A stretch of DNA of 63,443 nt from Microbacteriaceae bacterium VKM Ac-2854 (GTDB lineage Bacteria > Actinomycetota > Actinomycetes > Actinomycetales > Microbacteriaceae). The translations under genes and the position numbers were made by a program. Shown here one piece after another: positions 35,399-44,700 of the stretch. Under the pieces are notes generated by a model, which did no database searches, was not told the origin of the DNA, and saw only the letters and a list, made by a program, of their open reading frames with translations. Position 1 is the first letter of the stretch, and each line of letters opens with the position of its first letter. The DNA is taken from NCBI GenBank assembly GCA_013205085.1, contig JABMLH010000012.1, positions 1 through 63,443 on the forward strand, in the 5' to 3' direction.

Positions 35399-37066
35399 AT
35401 GACGACCACCCGATTCCGACGCTCGTGGAAGGTCGCGACGGCACTCGCCGTCGCCGCCGGCCTGAGCCTCACCGCCTGCTCCGCCGGATCCGACGCGGCA
35501 CCCGCCTCCGACGACGCGACCCCGGTCGCGGGCGGCACGCTGAAGCTCGCCTTCTTCCCCGACAACGCGGCGTTCTCCTGCGTCGACCCGTTCCAGGTCT
35601 ATTGGATCGAGCACCGCACCGTCATCCGCAACTTCGCGGACTCGCTGACCGATCAGGACCCGGAGACCGGCGAGCTCAAGCCGTGGCTCGCGACCGACTG
35701 GAGCGTCAACGACGCCGGCACCGAGTACACCTTCAACCTGCGCGACGACGTCACCTTCTCCGACGGCACGACGTTCGACGCGACCAGCGTGAAGACCGCG
35801 TTCGACAACGACAAGGCGACGCTGGCCACGCTGCCCGCCGCCTACGGCGGGGTCTACCTCTCGGGTTACGACTCGACCGAGGTCGTCGACGACGACACCG
35901 TGGTGGTGAAGTTCGCCACGCCGAACGCGTCGTTCCTGCAGGGCACCTCGACCACCAACCTGGCGATCCTCGCCGCGTCCTCCTACCAGCAGGACCCGAC
36001 CGCCCGCTGCCTCGGCACCGGCCTGATCGGCTCCGGCCCGTTCGTGCTCGACTCCTACACCCCGGGCACCGGCATCGAGCTGTCCAAGCGCGACGGCTAC
36101 GCCTGGGGTTCGGAGCTGCGCGAGAACACCGGTGAGGCGTACCTCGACGGCATCTCGATCACCTACGTTGCCGAGGACAGCGTCCGCGTCGGTCAGCTCA
36201 CCAGCGACGCGATCGACATCGCCTGGGGCCGCAACCCGATCTCCGAGAACGACCAGGCGCTGATCACTTCCGGCGGCGACACCGTCGAGTCGCGCTCGCT
36301 GCCGGGCCCCGCGTACAACTACTACCCGAACGTCGCGGACGGCAAGATCCTCTCCGACGAGAAGGTGCGCCAGGCCGTGCAGAAGGCGATCGACAAGGAG
36401 AGCTACGCCTCCACCGTCTACAGCGCCGACTACCCGGCGGCGACCGGCGTCTACGACACCACCACCCCGTACTACGAGGACCAGTCGAAGGCGATCGCCT
36501 TCGACGAGGACGGCGCCAACGAGCTGCTCGACGAGGCCGGCTGGACGCTGGGCGATGACGGCTACCGCTACAAGGACGGCCAGAAGCTCACGCTGTCGAC
36601 CCCGATCGTGACGCAGTTCGGCTCCGGCGACCAGCTCGTCCAGGACCAGCTCAAGCAGGTCGGCATCGACCTCGAGCTGAACGTGATCACCGCCGCTCAG
36701 CGCAGCGAGGTGCTCAACTCGGGCGACTACGACCTGATCTCGACCTACTACACCCGCGCCGACCCGGGCGTGATCCAGTGGATCATCGACCCGCGCTACG
36801 CCGGTTCGAAGGCGCAGGCCACCAACAACTTCACGGCCGAGCAGGCCACGAAGGTGCAGGCGCTGCTGGATCAGGGCACCGCGACCATCGACCCGACGGC
36901 CCGCGCGGCGGTGTACGCCGAGCTGCAGGACTATCTGATCGACAACGCGCTGGTGTTCCCGTTCGCGGAGCGTGTGCAGACGGTGGGCGTCTCGTCCGCG
37001 GTGCACGGCTTCCGCTTCACCTCCGAGGCGTTCGGCGACTTCGCCGGCGTCTGGCTGCAGAAGTAA
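35399..37066 (+). CDS. Dpp-type ABC importer substrate-binding lipoprotein, copy A
   Basis: A 555-residue SBP_bac_5 protein. Signal peptide (FRRSWKVATALAVAAGLSLT) with lipobox LTAC at about 23-26, so anchored outside. Mature start GGTLKLAFFPDNAAFSCVD. In this family it can bind peptides, but here it sits between a sulfur monooxygenase pair and Dpp-type permeases, so an organosulfur ligand is likely. Most of the protein, including the AFSCVDPFQVYWIEHRTVIR block, matches the copy-B protein at 47336. The downstream 140 bp contains a repeat and a hairpin that may lower expression of the permeases relative to it. Confidence 0.9.
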   Translation: MTTTRFRRSWKVATALAVAAGLSLTACSAGSDAAPASDDATPVAGGTLKLAFFPDNAAFSCVDPFQVYWIEHRTVIRNFADSLTDQDPETGELKPWLATDWSVNDAGTEYTFNLRDDVTFSDGTTFDATSVKTAFDNDKATLATLPAAYGGVYLSGYDSTEVVDDDTVVVKFATPNASFLQGTSTTNLAILAASSYQQDPTARCLGTGLIGSGPFVLDSYTPGTGIELSKRDGYAWGSELRENTGEAYLDGISITYVAEDSVRVGQLTSDAIDIAWGRNPISENDQALITSGGDTVESRSLPGPAYNYYPNVADGKILSDEKVRQAVQKAIDKESYASTVYSADYPAATGVYDTTTPYYEDQSKAIAFDEDGANELLDEAGWTLGDDGYRYKDGQKLTLSTPIVTQFGSGDQLVQDQLKQVGIDLELNVITAAQRSEVLNSGDYDLISTYYTRADPGVIQWIIDPRYAGSKAQATNNFTAEQATKVQALLDQGTATIDPTARAAVYAELQDYLIDNALVFPFAERVQTVGVSSAVHGFRFTSEAFGDFAGVWLQK

Positions 37067-37075
37067 TACCCGCCT

Positions 37076-37165
37076 CTCGCTGATTGAGCTTGCCGAAACT
37101 CGCTGATTGAGCTTGCCGAAATCATTCCCACCCGGACTCGGTTTCGGCAGGCTCAACCAGCGGGC
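37076..37165. repeat. 23-bp tandem duplication plus inverted arm inside operon A
   Basis: CTCGCTGATTGAGCTTGCCG continuing AAA occurs twice in tandem (37076-37098 and 37099-37121). TTTCGGCAGGCTCAACCAGC (37142-37161) is the inverse of the unit, so two alternative hairpins can form between the binding-protein and permease genes. Confidence 0.8.
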
Positions 37166-37206
37166 GTCTGCAGGCTCGACCAGCGGAATCCACAAGGAGA
37201 CACGAC

Positions 37207-38223
37207 ATGGCCACGATCGCCATCGCGCCGAAGGCGAGCCGCCCCACGGCGGCCCGCGGCGCCCGATACGGACTCGCCCGGTACATCCTCGGCCGCGTCG
37301 GCCAGGCCGTGCTCGTGCTCTGGGCCGCCTACACGGTGACCTTCGCGGTGCTCTGGCTGCTGCCGAGCGACCCGCTGGCGCTGCTGCTCTCGGCCAACAA
37401 CGTCGAGGTCGACTCGCTCAGCCCGACGCAGCTGGCGGATGCGCAGGCGCAGTACGGCCTGGACAAGCCGGTCTGGCTGCAGTACTTCACCATGCTGGGC
37501 CACGCCCTGCAGGGTGACTTCGGCACCTCCATCACCAAGGGGATCCCTGTCACCGAGTTGATCTCGCAGCGCCTGCCCGGCACGGTGCAGCTGAGCGTGC
37601 TCGCGATCGTGATCGCGCTGGTCTCGGGCGTCGCCATCGCCTACCTCGCCGCCTTCGTGCAGTGGAAGCCGGCGAAGGTGTTCCTGAACCGGCTGCCCTC
37701 CGTCGGCGTCGCGTTCCCCTCCTTCTGGATCGGCCTGCTGCTGATCCAGGTCTTCGCCTTCACGCTGCACCTGCTGCCGTCGACCGGTCAGAACGGGCCG
37801 GAGTCGCTGATCCTGCCGGCGGTGACCATGGCGATCCCGACCTCGGCGGTCTTCGCCCAGGTGCTCTCGCGCTCCTTCGCCGACACGCTGGGCGAGGCGT
37901 ACATCACCACCGCCCGGGCGAAGGGCCTCTCGCGCTCGGCCATCCAGTGGAAGCACGCCTTCCGCAACGCGGCGCTGCCGACCCTGACCATCCTCGGCCT
38001 GCTGGTCGGCTCGACCGTGACCGGCGCGATCGTCACCGAGACGATCTTCGCCCGCCAGGGCATCGGCACGCTGGCGCAGGAGTCGGTGCTGACGCAGGAC
38101 GTGCCGGTGGTGCAGGCCATCGTGGTGCTCGCCGCCGCCGCCTTCGTTGTGGTCAACCTCATCGTCGACCTCCTCTATCCGCTGCTCGACCCGCGCATCA
38201 CCCACACCCCGAAGGTGAGCTGA
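37207..38223 (+). CDS. Dpp-type ABC permease 1 (DppB-like)
   Basis: A 338-residue membrane protein with six helices. N-terminal YILGRVGQAVLVLWAAYTVT followed by the periplasmic loop SVEVDSLSP-type region, then a BPD_transp_1 core. The EAA-type loop is GEAYITTARAKGLSRSAIQW. AAGGAG precedes the ATG. Pairs with the following DppC-like permease (2 bp gap). Confidence 0.92.
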   Translation: MATIAIAPKASRPTAARGARYGLARYILGRVGQAVLVLWAAYTVTFAVLWLLPSDPLALLLSANNVEVDSLSPTQLADAQAQYGLDKPVWLQYFTMLGHALQGDFGTSITKGIPVTELISQRLPGTVQLSVLAIVIALVSGVAIAYLAAFVQWKPAKVFLNRLPSVGVAFPSFWIGLLLIQVFAFTLHLLPSTGQNGPESLILPAVTMAIPTSAVFAQVLSRSFADTLGEAYITTARAKGLSRSAIQWKHAFRNAALPTLTILGLLVGSTVTGAIVTETIFARQGIGTLAQESVLTQDVPVVQAIVVLAAAAFVVVNLIVDLLYPLLDPRITHTPKVS

Positions 38224-38225
38224 CC

Positions 38226-39131
38226 ATGACCCTCGAACTGACTCGCGAGACCGTGACGGAGACGGTGCCGACGGCGCCGGTCGCCGAGAAGGGCGGCCAC
38301 GGCCGCTCCGCCCGACGCATCGCCACCGCCCGCGCGCTGCTGCGCCGCCCCGGCTTCGTGGTGGCCCTAGCGTTCGTGATCTTCGTGCTCGTCTCGGCGG
38401 TCGCGCCCGCGCTGTTCACGGGCTACGACCCGAACGCGACAGCGCCGGCGGACAAGCTGCTCGCGCCGAACCTCGCGCATCCGTTCGGCACCGACGAACT
38501 GGGCCGCGACCTGTTCGCCCGGGTGCTGCACGGCGGCGCGCTGACGATCCAGGCCACGCTGCTGGCCATCGTGATCGCCCTCGTCGCCGGCCTCGTGCTC
38601 GGGGTGGTCTCCGGCTTCTTCGGCGGCTGGATCGACGCCGTGGTGATGCGTGTGGTCGACGTGCTGCTCGCCATCCCCGGCCTGTTGCTCGCCCTGGCAA
38701 TCGTCACCGCGATCGGCTTCGGCACCATCCCGGTCGCGATCGCGGTCGGTGTCGGCATCGTGCCCGGCTTCGCCCGCACCACGCGCGCCGAGGTGCTGCG
38801 GGTGAAGACGCTGCCCTACGTCGAGGCGGCGCGCACCGGCGGCGCCTCCTGGCTGCGCGTGCTGGTGAAGCACGTGCTGCCGAACTCCTGGGGCCCCGTC
38901 ACGGTGCTCGCCGTGCTCGACTTCGGCGCCGCGATCATCGCGGTCGCCGCCCTGAGCTTCCTCGGCTTCGGCGCAGCGCCGCCCGCCGCCGAGTGGGGCA
39001 CCCTGATCTCCAACGGCCGCAACTTCCTGGTCACCAGCCCGTGGCTCTCGCTGCTGCCCGGCCTGTTCGTGGGCCTGCTGGTCTTCGGCCTGAACCACAT
39101 CTCCAAGACGATCGAAGAGGTGCAGCGATGA
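38226..39131 (+). CDS. Dpp-type ABC permease 2 (DppC-like)
   Basis: A 301-residue permease. Cytoplasmic start followed by PGFVVALAFVIFVLVSAVAP, then the typical HPFGTDELGRDLFARVLHG and the EAA-type loop LPYVEAARTGGASWLRVLVK. Overlaps the ATPase by 4 bp (ATGA at 39128). Confidence 0.93.
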   Translation: MTLELTRETVTETVPTAPVAEKGGHGRSARRIATARALLRRPGFVVALAFVIFVLVSAVAPALFTGYDPNATAPADKLLAPNLAHPFGTDELGRDLFARVLHGGALTIQATLLAIVIALVAGLVLGVVSGFFGGWIDAVVMRVVDVLLAIPGLLLALAIVTAIGFGTIPVAIAVGVGIVPGFARTTRAEVLRVKTLPYVEAARTGGASWLRVLVKHVLPNSWGPVTVLAVLDFGAAIIAVAALSFLGFGAAPPAAEWGTLISNGRNFLVTSPWLSLLPGLFVGLLVFGLNHISKTIEEVQR

Positions 39132-40795
39132 CCGCCGCAGCGTTCACCCCCACCGCGTCCACCCCCATCGTGCAGATCTCGGGCCTCGAGGTCCGCTACG
39201 GCCGCGACAAGAAGACGGCCAAGCCGGCCGTGCACGACGTGTCGCTCACGATCGCACCGGGCGAGGTCGTCGCCGTCGTCGGCGAGTCGGGCTCCGGCAA
39301 GACGACCACCGCGAACGCCGTGATCGGGCTGCTGCCGACCAACGGTCACGTCACCGCGGGGTCGATCCACATCGACGGCGTTGCCATTTACTCTGCGGAA
39401 AAGGGTACCCACGCCTCCGACAAGGAGCTGCGGAAGATCCGCGGGCGCGTGGTGGGGCTGGTGCCGCAGGACCCGATGGTCGGGCTCAACCCGACGCAGC
39501 GGGTCGGCACCCAGGTGGCCGAGGCCGTGAAGCTGCGTGGTGTGCCGAAGCCCTCGGTGGATGCGGAGGTCCTGGTCGCCTTGCAAGATGCGGGCATCGA
39601 CGACCCGGAGCTGCGCGCCGGTCAGTACCCGCACGAACTGTCCGGGGGCCTGCGCCAGCGCGTGCTGATCGCGATCGCGCTCGCCGGGCATCCGAAGCTG
39701 ATCATCGCCGACGAGCCGACCTCGGCCCTCGACGTGACGGTGCAGAAGCGCATCCTCGATCACCTGCAGCACCTGGTCGCCGAGCGCGGCATCTCGCTGC
39801 TGATCATCACGCACGACCTCGCCGTCGCCGCCGATCGCGCCGACCGCGTGCTGGTGATGCAGCAGGGCCTCGTCGTCGAGGCCGGCGCGCCGAGCGAGAT
39901 CCTGGTCGCCCCGCGCGAGGCCTACACGAAGCAGCTGATCGCCGCCGCCCCGGGCCTCGGCCACGGCGGCGAGGTGCAGCCGCGCTACACCACCGTGGAG
40001 GATGCGCCGGAAATTCTGCGGATCGACAACGTCACCAAGGAGTTCGCGCTGCCGGGCGGCCGCGAGCCGTTCCGCGCGCTGGACGACGTCTCGTTCTCCA
40101 TCCGCGCCGGGCAGACCCTCGCGATCGTGGGGGAGTCGGGCTCCGGCAAGACCACCGCGCTGCGGGTCGCGCTGGGCCTGGAGAAGCCGACCTCGGGATC
40201 CGTCTTCTTCGAGGGCGAGGACATCACACACGCGAGCTGGAAGCAGTGGCGCCCGCTGCGCCGCCGCGTGCAGCTGGTGCACCAGAACCCGTTCGCCGCC
40301 CTCGACCCGCGCTTCACCGTGCTGGAGAGCGTCGTCGAGCCGCTGGTCTCGTTCCGGATCGGGGACCGGGCCAGCCGGCTCGCCCGCGCGAAGGAACTGC
40401 TGGACCGCGTCGGGCTGCCCGAGTCGTTCCTGTCCCGGCTGCCCGCCGAGCTCTCCGGCGGCCAGCGCCAGCGCGTGGCCATCGCCCGCGCGCTCTCCGT
40501 CGGCCCCGAGCTGGTGCTGTTGGACGAGCCGGTCTCGGCGCTCGACGTCTCGGTACAGGCGCAGATCCTGGAGCTGCTGGTGGAGCTGCAGCGCGAGCTC
40601 GGCGTCTCGTACCTGTTCATCTCGCACGACCTCGCGGTCGTCGCGCAGGTCTCGCACCGGGTCGCCGTGCTGAACAAGGGCCGCGTCGAGGAGCAGGGCA
40701 CCACCGCCTCCGTCTTCGCGGATCCGCAACAGAAGTACACACAAGCCCTGCTCGCCGCCATCCCGGGGCGCGCTCGTGAGAAGGTCGACAAATGA
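39128..40795 (+). CDS. fused Dpp-type ABC ATPase (DppD-DppF in one chain)
   Basis: A 555-residue protein containing two complete nucleotide-binding domains. Domain 1: Walker A GESGSGKTT (about 50), signature LSGGLRQR, Walker B IIADEPTSALD. Domain 2 after a linker near residue 290: Walker A GESGSGKTT, signature LSGGQRQR, Walker B VLLDEPVSALD. Each has an H-loop. The usual DppD and DppF are here one polypeptide. It powers the importer of the two upstream permeases. Coupled to the next gene by ATGA at 40792. Confidence 0.92.
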   Translation: MTAAAFTPTASTPIVQISGLEVRYGRDKKTAKPAVHDVSLTIAPGEVVAVVGESGSGKTTTANAVIGLLPTNGHVTAGSIHIDGVAIYSAEKGTHASDKELRKIRGRVVGLVPQDPMVGLNPTQRVGTQVAEAVKLRGVPKPSVDAEVLVALQDAGIDDPELRAGQYPHELSGGLRQRVLIAIALAGHPKLIIADEPTSALDVTVQKRILDHLQHLVAERGISLLIITHDLAVAADRADRVLVMQQGLVVEAGAPSEILVAPREAYTKQLIAAAPGLGHGGEVQPRYTTVEDAPEILRIDNVTKEFALPGGREPFRALDDVSFSIRAGQTLAIVGESGSGKTTALRVALGLEKPTSGSVFFEGEDITHASWKQWRPLRRRVQLVHQNPFAALDPRFTVLESVVEPLVSFRIGDRASRLARAKELLDRVGLPESFLSRLPAELSGGQRQRVAIARALSVGPELVLLDEPVSALDVSVQAQILELLVELQRELGVSYLFISHDLAVVAQVSHRVAVLNKGRVEEQGTTASVFADPQQKYTQALLAAIPGRAREKVDK

Positions 40796-41796
40796 CGGAG
40801 AACAACTCGGCGTCGGCCTCTCGGCGCTACGTGATCATCGGGGCCGGCGCGATCGGCGCCACCTTGGCCGCGCAGTACGAGCAGGCGGGCATCCGCTCGA
40901 TCCTGGTCGCCCGCGGTCGCCAGCTGGAGGCGATCCGGGCCAACGGCCTGCGGGTGCGCCGGCCCGCCGGCGACGACGTGGTCCAACTCGCGACGGCTTC
41001 CGGCCCGGGCGACCTCCGGCTCACGCCCGCCGACGTGCTGGTGCTCGCCACCAAGACGCAGGACGCCGAGGCGGCGCTGGCAGAGTGGGCCTGGCAGCCC
41101 GTGGCCGGCGGGGGAGTCGCGGCCGACCTGCCGATCCTGACGTTCCAGAACGGCCTGATCACGGAGGACCTGGCGCTGCGCCGCTTCTCGAGGGTCTACG
41201 CCGTCTCGATCGGCATCGCCGCCAGCTACCTGGAGCCCGGCGTCGTCGTCTCGCCCTCGTTCCCGATCGTCGGCGTGCTCTGGCTCGGCCGCTACCCGGA
41301 CGCGCACGACGAGCTGCAGGACGAATTCGTCGCCGACCTCACCGCGGCCGGCTACGAGTCCACCAGCGTGCCGAACGTCTCCGCCTGGAAGGCGCGCAAG
41401 CTGCTCGGCAACGTGAACAACGGCCTCGACGTACTCGACGGCTCCGACGAGGAGCGAGCCGAGGCACGGCGCGCCATCGTCGCGGAGACCGCCGAGGTGC
41501 TCGCCACCGCCGGCGTCGCCGTGGCCGAGCACACCGGGCCGTTCGCCCTGCGCATCGAGTCGATCCCCGGGCACACCGCCGGCAAGCTCTCCACGTGGCA
41601 GAGCTTCGCCCGCGGCGCCTCCAGCGAGGTCGACTACCTCAACGGCGAGGTCGTGCTGATCGCGCGCCGTGCCGGCATCGAGGCGCCCCTGAACGAACGC
41701 CTGCAGCGCATCCTCGGCGCGCAGGCCCAGGCCGGTTCCGCTCCCGGCACGCACACCCTGTCCGATCTCCTCATCGACTCCGGAGTCTTCGCATGA
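40792..41796 (+). CDS. ketopantoate reductase (ApbA/PanE)-like enzyme
   Basis: A 334-residue NADP-dependent protein. Nucleotide-binding turn IIGAGAIGATLAAQYEQAGI at residues 13-32, TKTQDAEAAL and the Asn-containing LPILTFQNGLI, then the helical C-terminal domain with WKARKLLGNVNNGLD. Members reduce a 2-oxo acid to a 2-hydroxy acid. A role in panthothenate synthesis is unlikely given the operon; it may reduce the carbonyl product left after desulfonation. Coupled on both sides. Confidence 0.8.
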   Translation: MTENNSASASRRYVIIGAGAIGATLAAQYEQAGIRSILVARGRQLEAIRANGLRVRRPAGDDVVQLATASGPGDLRLTPADVLVLATKTQDAEAALAEWAWQPVAGGGVAADLPILTFQNGLITEDLALRRFSRVYAVSIGIAASYLEPGVVVSPSFPIVGVLWLGRYPDAHDELQDEFVADLTAAGYESTSVPNVSAWKARKLLGNVNNGLDVLDGSDEERAEARRAIVAETAEVLATAGVAVAEHTGPFALRIESIPGHTAGKLSTWQSFARGASSEVDYLNGEVVLIARRAGIEAPLNERLQRILGAQAQAGSAPGTHTLSDLLIDSGVFA

Positions 41797-42563
41797 CCAT
41801 CGACACGACCGCCACTGCTGCCACCACTGCCATCGCCGCCACCACCGTCGGATCCTTCGACGAGCCCGAAGGCCTCGCCGCGCGCGGCACCCTCGTGCTG
41901 CTCGGCGGCCGCGGCGAGACGCCCGCCGTCTACGAGCGCTTCGGCACCCGGATCTCGCGCGACGCCTACAAGCTGCGCGTGCTCGGTGACGCCACGGCCG
42001 ACACGGATGCGGTGCGCGCGGCGGCCCTCGAACTGCTCGCGGATGCGGAGCTGCCCTCGCCCAAGATCCTGGTCGGCTCGGACGCCGGCGCCTCGCTGGC
42101 CCTGGAGATCGCGGCCACCGCGGCCGGGAACATCGACGGCGTAGTCCTCGCCGGCCTGCCCGCCGGCAGCGCCTCCGCGGCCGATGACCAGATCGAGGCG
42201 CGCACGGCGTGCCCGAACCACCAGAAGGTGCTCCGCCGCGAGGTGGGCGACTCCGCCCTCGACCGCACGCTGCCCGCCGAGCTGCTCGCCGTCGCCGCCA
42301 GCGCCGTCACCGTGCCGGTACTCGCGGTCCACGGCGAGGCGGATGCGATCAGCCCGCTCGCCGACGCGAGCACGGTCTACACGCAGCTGCCGCACGTCGA
42401 GTTCTTCACCGTGAACGCGGGCCGGCACGACATCTTGAACGACGTCAGCCACCGATCCGTCGCCGCGACCGTCACGCTTTTCCTGGAGCGACTCAAGGTG
42501 AACGGCGACATGTCGCTGCCGATCATCCGCAAGGCCGCTCTCGACGCGCCGGCGCAGGCATGA
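41793..42563 (+). CDS. alpha/beta hydrolase of operon A
   Basis: A 256-residue hydrolase-fold protein: ARGTLVLLGGRGETPAVYER oxyanion strand, nucleophile elbow LVGSDAGAS, acid region PVLAVHGEADAISPLAD and catalytic His in NAGRHDILND. The nucleophile position is Asp rather than Ser, as in epoxide hydrolases and haloalkane dehalogenases, although the loop sequence is not theirs. May act on a product of the monooxygenases. An unusual N-terminal Thr/Ala tract (TTATAATTAIAATT) precedes the fold. Confidence 0.75.
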   Translation: MTIDTTATAATTAIAATTVGSFDEPEGLAARGTLVLLGGRGETPAVYERFGTRISRDAYKLRVLGDATADTDAVRAAALELLADAELPSPKILVGSDAGASLALEIAATAAGNIDGVVLAGLPAGSASAADDQIEARTACPNHQKVLRREVGDSALDRTLPAELLAVAASAVTVPVLAVHGEADAISPLADASTVYTQLPHVEFFTVNAGRHDILNDVSHRSVAATVTLFLERLKVNGDMSLPIIRKAALDAPAQA

Positions 42564-43894
42564 CCCTGGTCTCGCCGGCCCCCGTCTTCGACCTCGGCGC
42601 GCTGACGCTGGCGCGCGTGGATCGCTCGGGCTGGACGCCCGGCGGCGAGCCGCGCGGCGTCGTGCGGGCCACGACCGTGGCGGAGGTGCAGCAGACGCTG
42701 GCCTACGCGAACGAGCATGGCATCCCCGTCGTTACGCGCGGCGCCGGTTCCGGGCTTGCGGGTGCCGCCAGCGCGGGCGAGGGCGCGATCGTGCTCGACC
42801 TGTCGGGCCTGAACCGGATCCTCTCGATCGACGCCGTCGACGGTATCGCTCGCGTCGAGCCCGGCGTGATCACGGCCGACCTCGACCGCGCGGCGGCCGA
42901 GCACGGCCTGTTCTACGCGCCCGACCCGGGCAGCGTCGAGATCTCGACCATCGGCGGCAACATCGCCACCAACGCCGGCGGCCTGCGCGGCGCCAAGTAC
43001 GGGGTGACCCGGGACGCGGTGCTCGCGCTGGACGTGGTGCTCGCGGACGGTTCGCTGATCCGCGTCGGCCGCGAGACCGTGAAGGGTGTGGTCGGCCTCG
43101 ACCTGACCGCGCTGATCGTGGGCTCCGAGGGCACGCTCGGCGTCGTCGTCGGCGCGACGGTGCGGCTGCTGCCGCGGCCGAAGCACGTCGCGACCGCCGC
43201 CGCCTACTTCGCCGACGTCACCGCCGGGGCGGAGGCGTCCATCGCCCTCGCGCTGGCCGGACTGCGCCCCAGCGTGATCGAGCTCGTCGACGGCAAGACC
43301 CTCGGCGCGATCGATGCGCTGCGCGGCACCGACTACGCGGTCCGCGGCGGGGCGTTCCTGCTGGTGCAGACCGACGGCTTCGGCGCGGAGGCGGAGATCG
43401 CCGCCGTCGCCGAGGTGCTTGCGCTCACGGCGACGGGTGTCGAGACCACGCTGGACCCGGCCGTGGGACTGCTGCTCTCCTCCGCCCGGCGCGACGCGCT
43501 GCCCTCGATCGAGGCGCGCGGTCGGGTGCTGATCGAGGACATCGCGGTGCCGCGTTCGCGCCTCGCCGAGGCGATCCGCCGCGTCCACGGCATCGCGGCG
43601 GAGACCGGAGCCGACATCTACGTGTTCGCGCACGCGGGCGACGGCAATCTGCATCCGATCATCCGGCTGCGCGATGACAGCGAGGCCGCGGCTGCTCAGG
43701 CGCACCGCGCCGCGGAGGCGATCTTCGCGCTCGCCCTCGAATTCGGCGGCACCGTCAGCGCCGAGCACGGCATCGGCGGCTTGAAGCGCGAGTGGGCCCG
43801 GCGCGAGTTGGGCGCGGAGGTCGTCGAACTCCAGCGCCGCCTGCAGGCCGTGTTCGATCCGAACGGCATCCTCAATCCCGGAAAGGCACTCTGA
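42560..43894 (+). CDS. FAD-binding 2-hydroxy-acid oxidase/dehydrogenase (GlcD type)
   Basis: A 444-residue flavoprotein of the VAO/PCMH family. FAD-binding GVVRATTVAEVQQTLAYANE and VVTRGAGSGLAGAASA, IGGNIATNAGGLRGAKYG, and C-terminal VFAHAGDGNLHPII with EHGIGGLKREW. Oxidises a 2-hydroxy acid such as glycolate or lactate. Together with the preceding PanE-like enzyme and hydrolase it suggests that the desulfonation product is a short C2-C3 acid. Start in the ATGA overlap. Confidence 0.9.
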   Translation: MTLVSPAPVFDLGALTLARVDRSGWTPGGEPRGVVRATTVAEVQQTLAYANEHGIPVVTRGAGSGLAGAASAGEGAIVLDLSGLNRILSIDAVDGIARVEPGVITADLDRAAAEHGLFYAPDPGSVEISTIGGNIATNAGGLRGAKYGVTRDAVLALDVVLADGSLIRVGRETVKGVVGLDLTALIVGSEGTLGVVVGATVRLLPRPKHVATAAAYFADVTAGAEASIALALAGLRPSVIELVDGKTLGAIDALRGTDYAVRGGAFLLVQTDGFGAEAEIAAVAEVLALTATGVETTLDPAVGLLLSSARRDALPSIEARGRVLIEDIAVPRSRLAEAIRRVHGIAAETGADIYVFAHAGDGNLHPIIRLRDDSEAAAAQAHRAAEAIFALALEFGGTVSAEHGIGGLKREWARRELGAEVVELQRRLQAVFDPNGILNPGKAL

Positions 43895-43896
43895 TC

Positions 43897-44553
43897 ATGA
43901 GCCTGGAACAACCCGGCACCGACGCATTGCGCGTCGTCGCCGTCATCGGCAGCCTGCACAGCCCCTCCAAGACCGAGGTGCTGGTCGAGGCCATCCTGAC
44001 TTCGCTGGCCGACGCGCTGCCGATCGACGTGCACATCGTGCGCATCGGCGAGATCGGGCCGCAGTTCGCCGGCGCGTTCTACCGATCGCAGCTGCCCGAC
44101 ACCGTCGAGCAGGAGTTGCGCCGGATCGAGGAGGCGGAGCTGCTCGTCGTCGCGACCCCGGTGTACCGCGCCTCCTTCACCGGACTGTTCAAGCACCTGT
44201 TCGACTTCGTCGAGCAGTACGCGCTGGTGGACACGCCGGTGCTGCTCGCGGCGACGGGCGGCAGCGAGCGGCACGCGCTGATCCTGGAGCACCAGCTGCG
44301 CCCGCTGTTCGGCTTCTTCCAGGCGCTGACCCTGCCGCTGGGCGTGTACGCCCACGACCGCGACTTCGAGAACTACGTGATCACCTCGCCGCTGCTGCAG
44401 GAGCGCATCGGCAACGCGATCCGCCGCGGCCTGCCGCTGATCCGCTCCTCCATCGTGGAGCGCGAGCGGCTCGAGCGCGTGCTCTCGGAGGGCGGCGACG
44501 AACTCGCCGCGGCGGCCCCCGCGGGCGGCGCCCCGGTGCGGCTATACAGCTAG
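43897..44553 (+). CDS. NAD(P)H:FMN reductase (MsuE/SsuE-type)
   Basis: A 218-residue flavodoxin-fold reductase. FMN phosphate-binding loop VAVIGSLHSPSKTEVLVEAI at residues about 14-34 and AELLVVATPVYRASFTGLFK. It supplies reduced FMN to two-component monooxygenases such as the SsuD-like and DszC-like enzymes in both operons; operon B has no reductase of its own. GGAAAGG precedes the ATG, 2 bp after the oxidase stop. Last gene of operon A. Confidence 0.88.
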   Translation: MSLEQPGTDALRVVAVIGSLHSPSKTEVLVEAILTSLADALPIDVHIVRIGEIGPQFAGAFYRSQLPDTVEQELRRIEEAELLVVATPVYRASFTGLFKHLFDFVEQYALVDTPVLLAATGGSERHALILEHQLRPLFGFFQALTLPLGVYAHDRDFENYVITSPLLQERIGNAIRRGLPLIRSSIVERERLERVLSEGGDELAAAAPAGGAPVRLYS

Positions 44554-44584
44554 AACGCCGCCTCGTGGGCGGCCGCATCCCCTC

Positions 44585-44625
44585 TGCTGATTGAGTAGGG
44601 AGGCGCCTTTGGTGCGCTACCAGCA
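44585..44625. repeat. decayed REP-like hairpin at the end of operon A
   Basis: TGCTGATTGAGTAGG...CGCTACCAGCA contains the same outer arms as the repeats at 2365 and 37076 in degraded form. It starts 31 bp after the last gene of operon A and is its likely 3' end. Confidence 0.45.
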
Positions 44626-44657
44626 ATAAGGGGCAAAGAATGTGCGCGTCCTCTCGG

Positions 44658-44672
44658 TTATCCATCGGATAA
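44658..44672. promoter_or_regulatory. palindrome upstream of operon B promoter
   Basis: TTATCCATCGGATAA is a perfect 6+3+6 palindrome 29 bp upstream of the TTGGAC -35 box of operon B. Position suits an activator (for example a LysR- or GntR-type sulfur regulator). No equivalent is visible before operon A. Confidence 0.5.
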
Positions 44673-44700
44673 GCGGATCGGGATGCATAGGCAATAGCAG

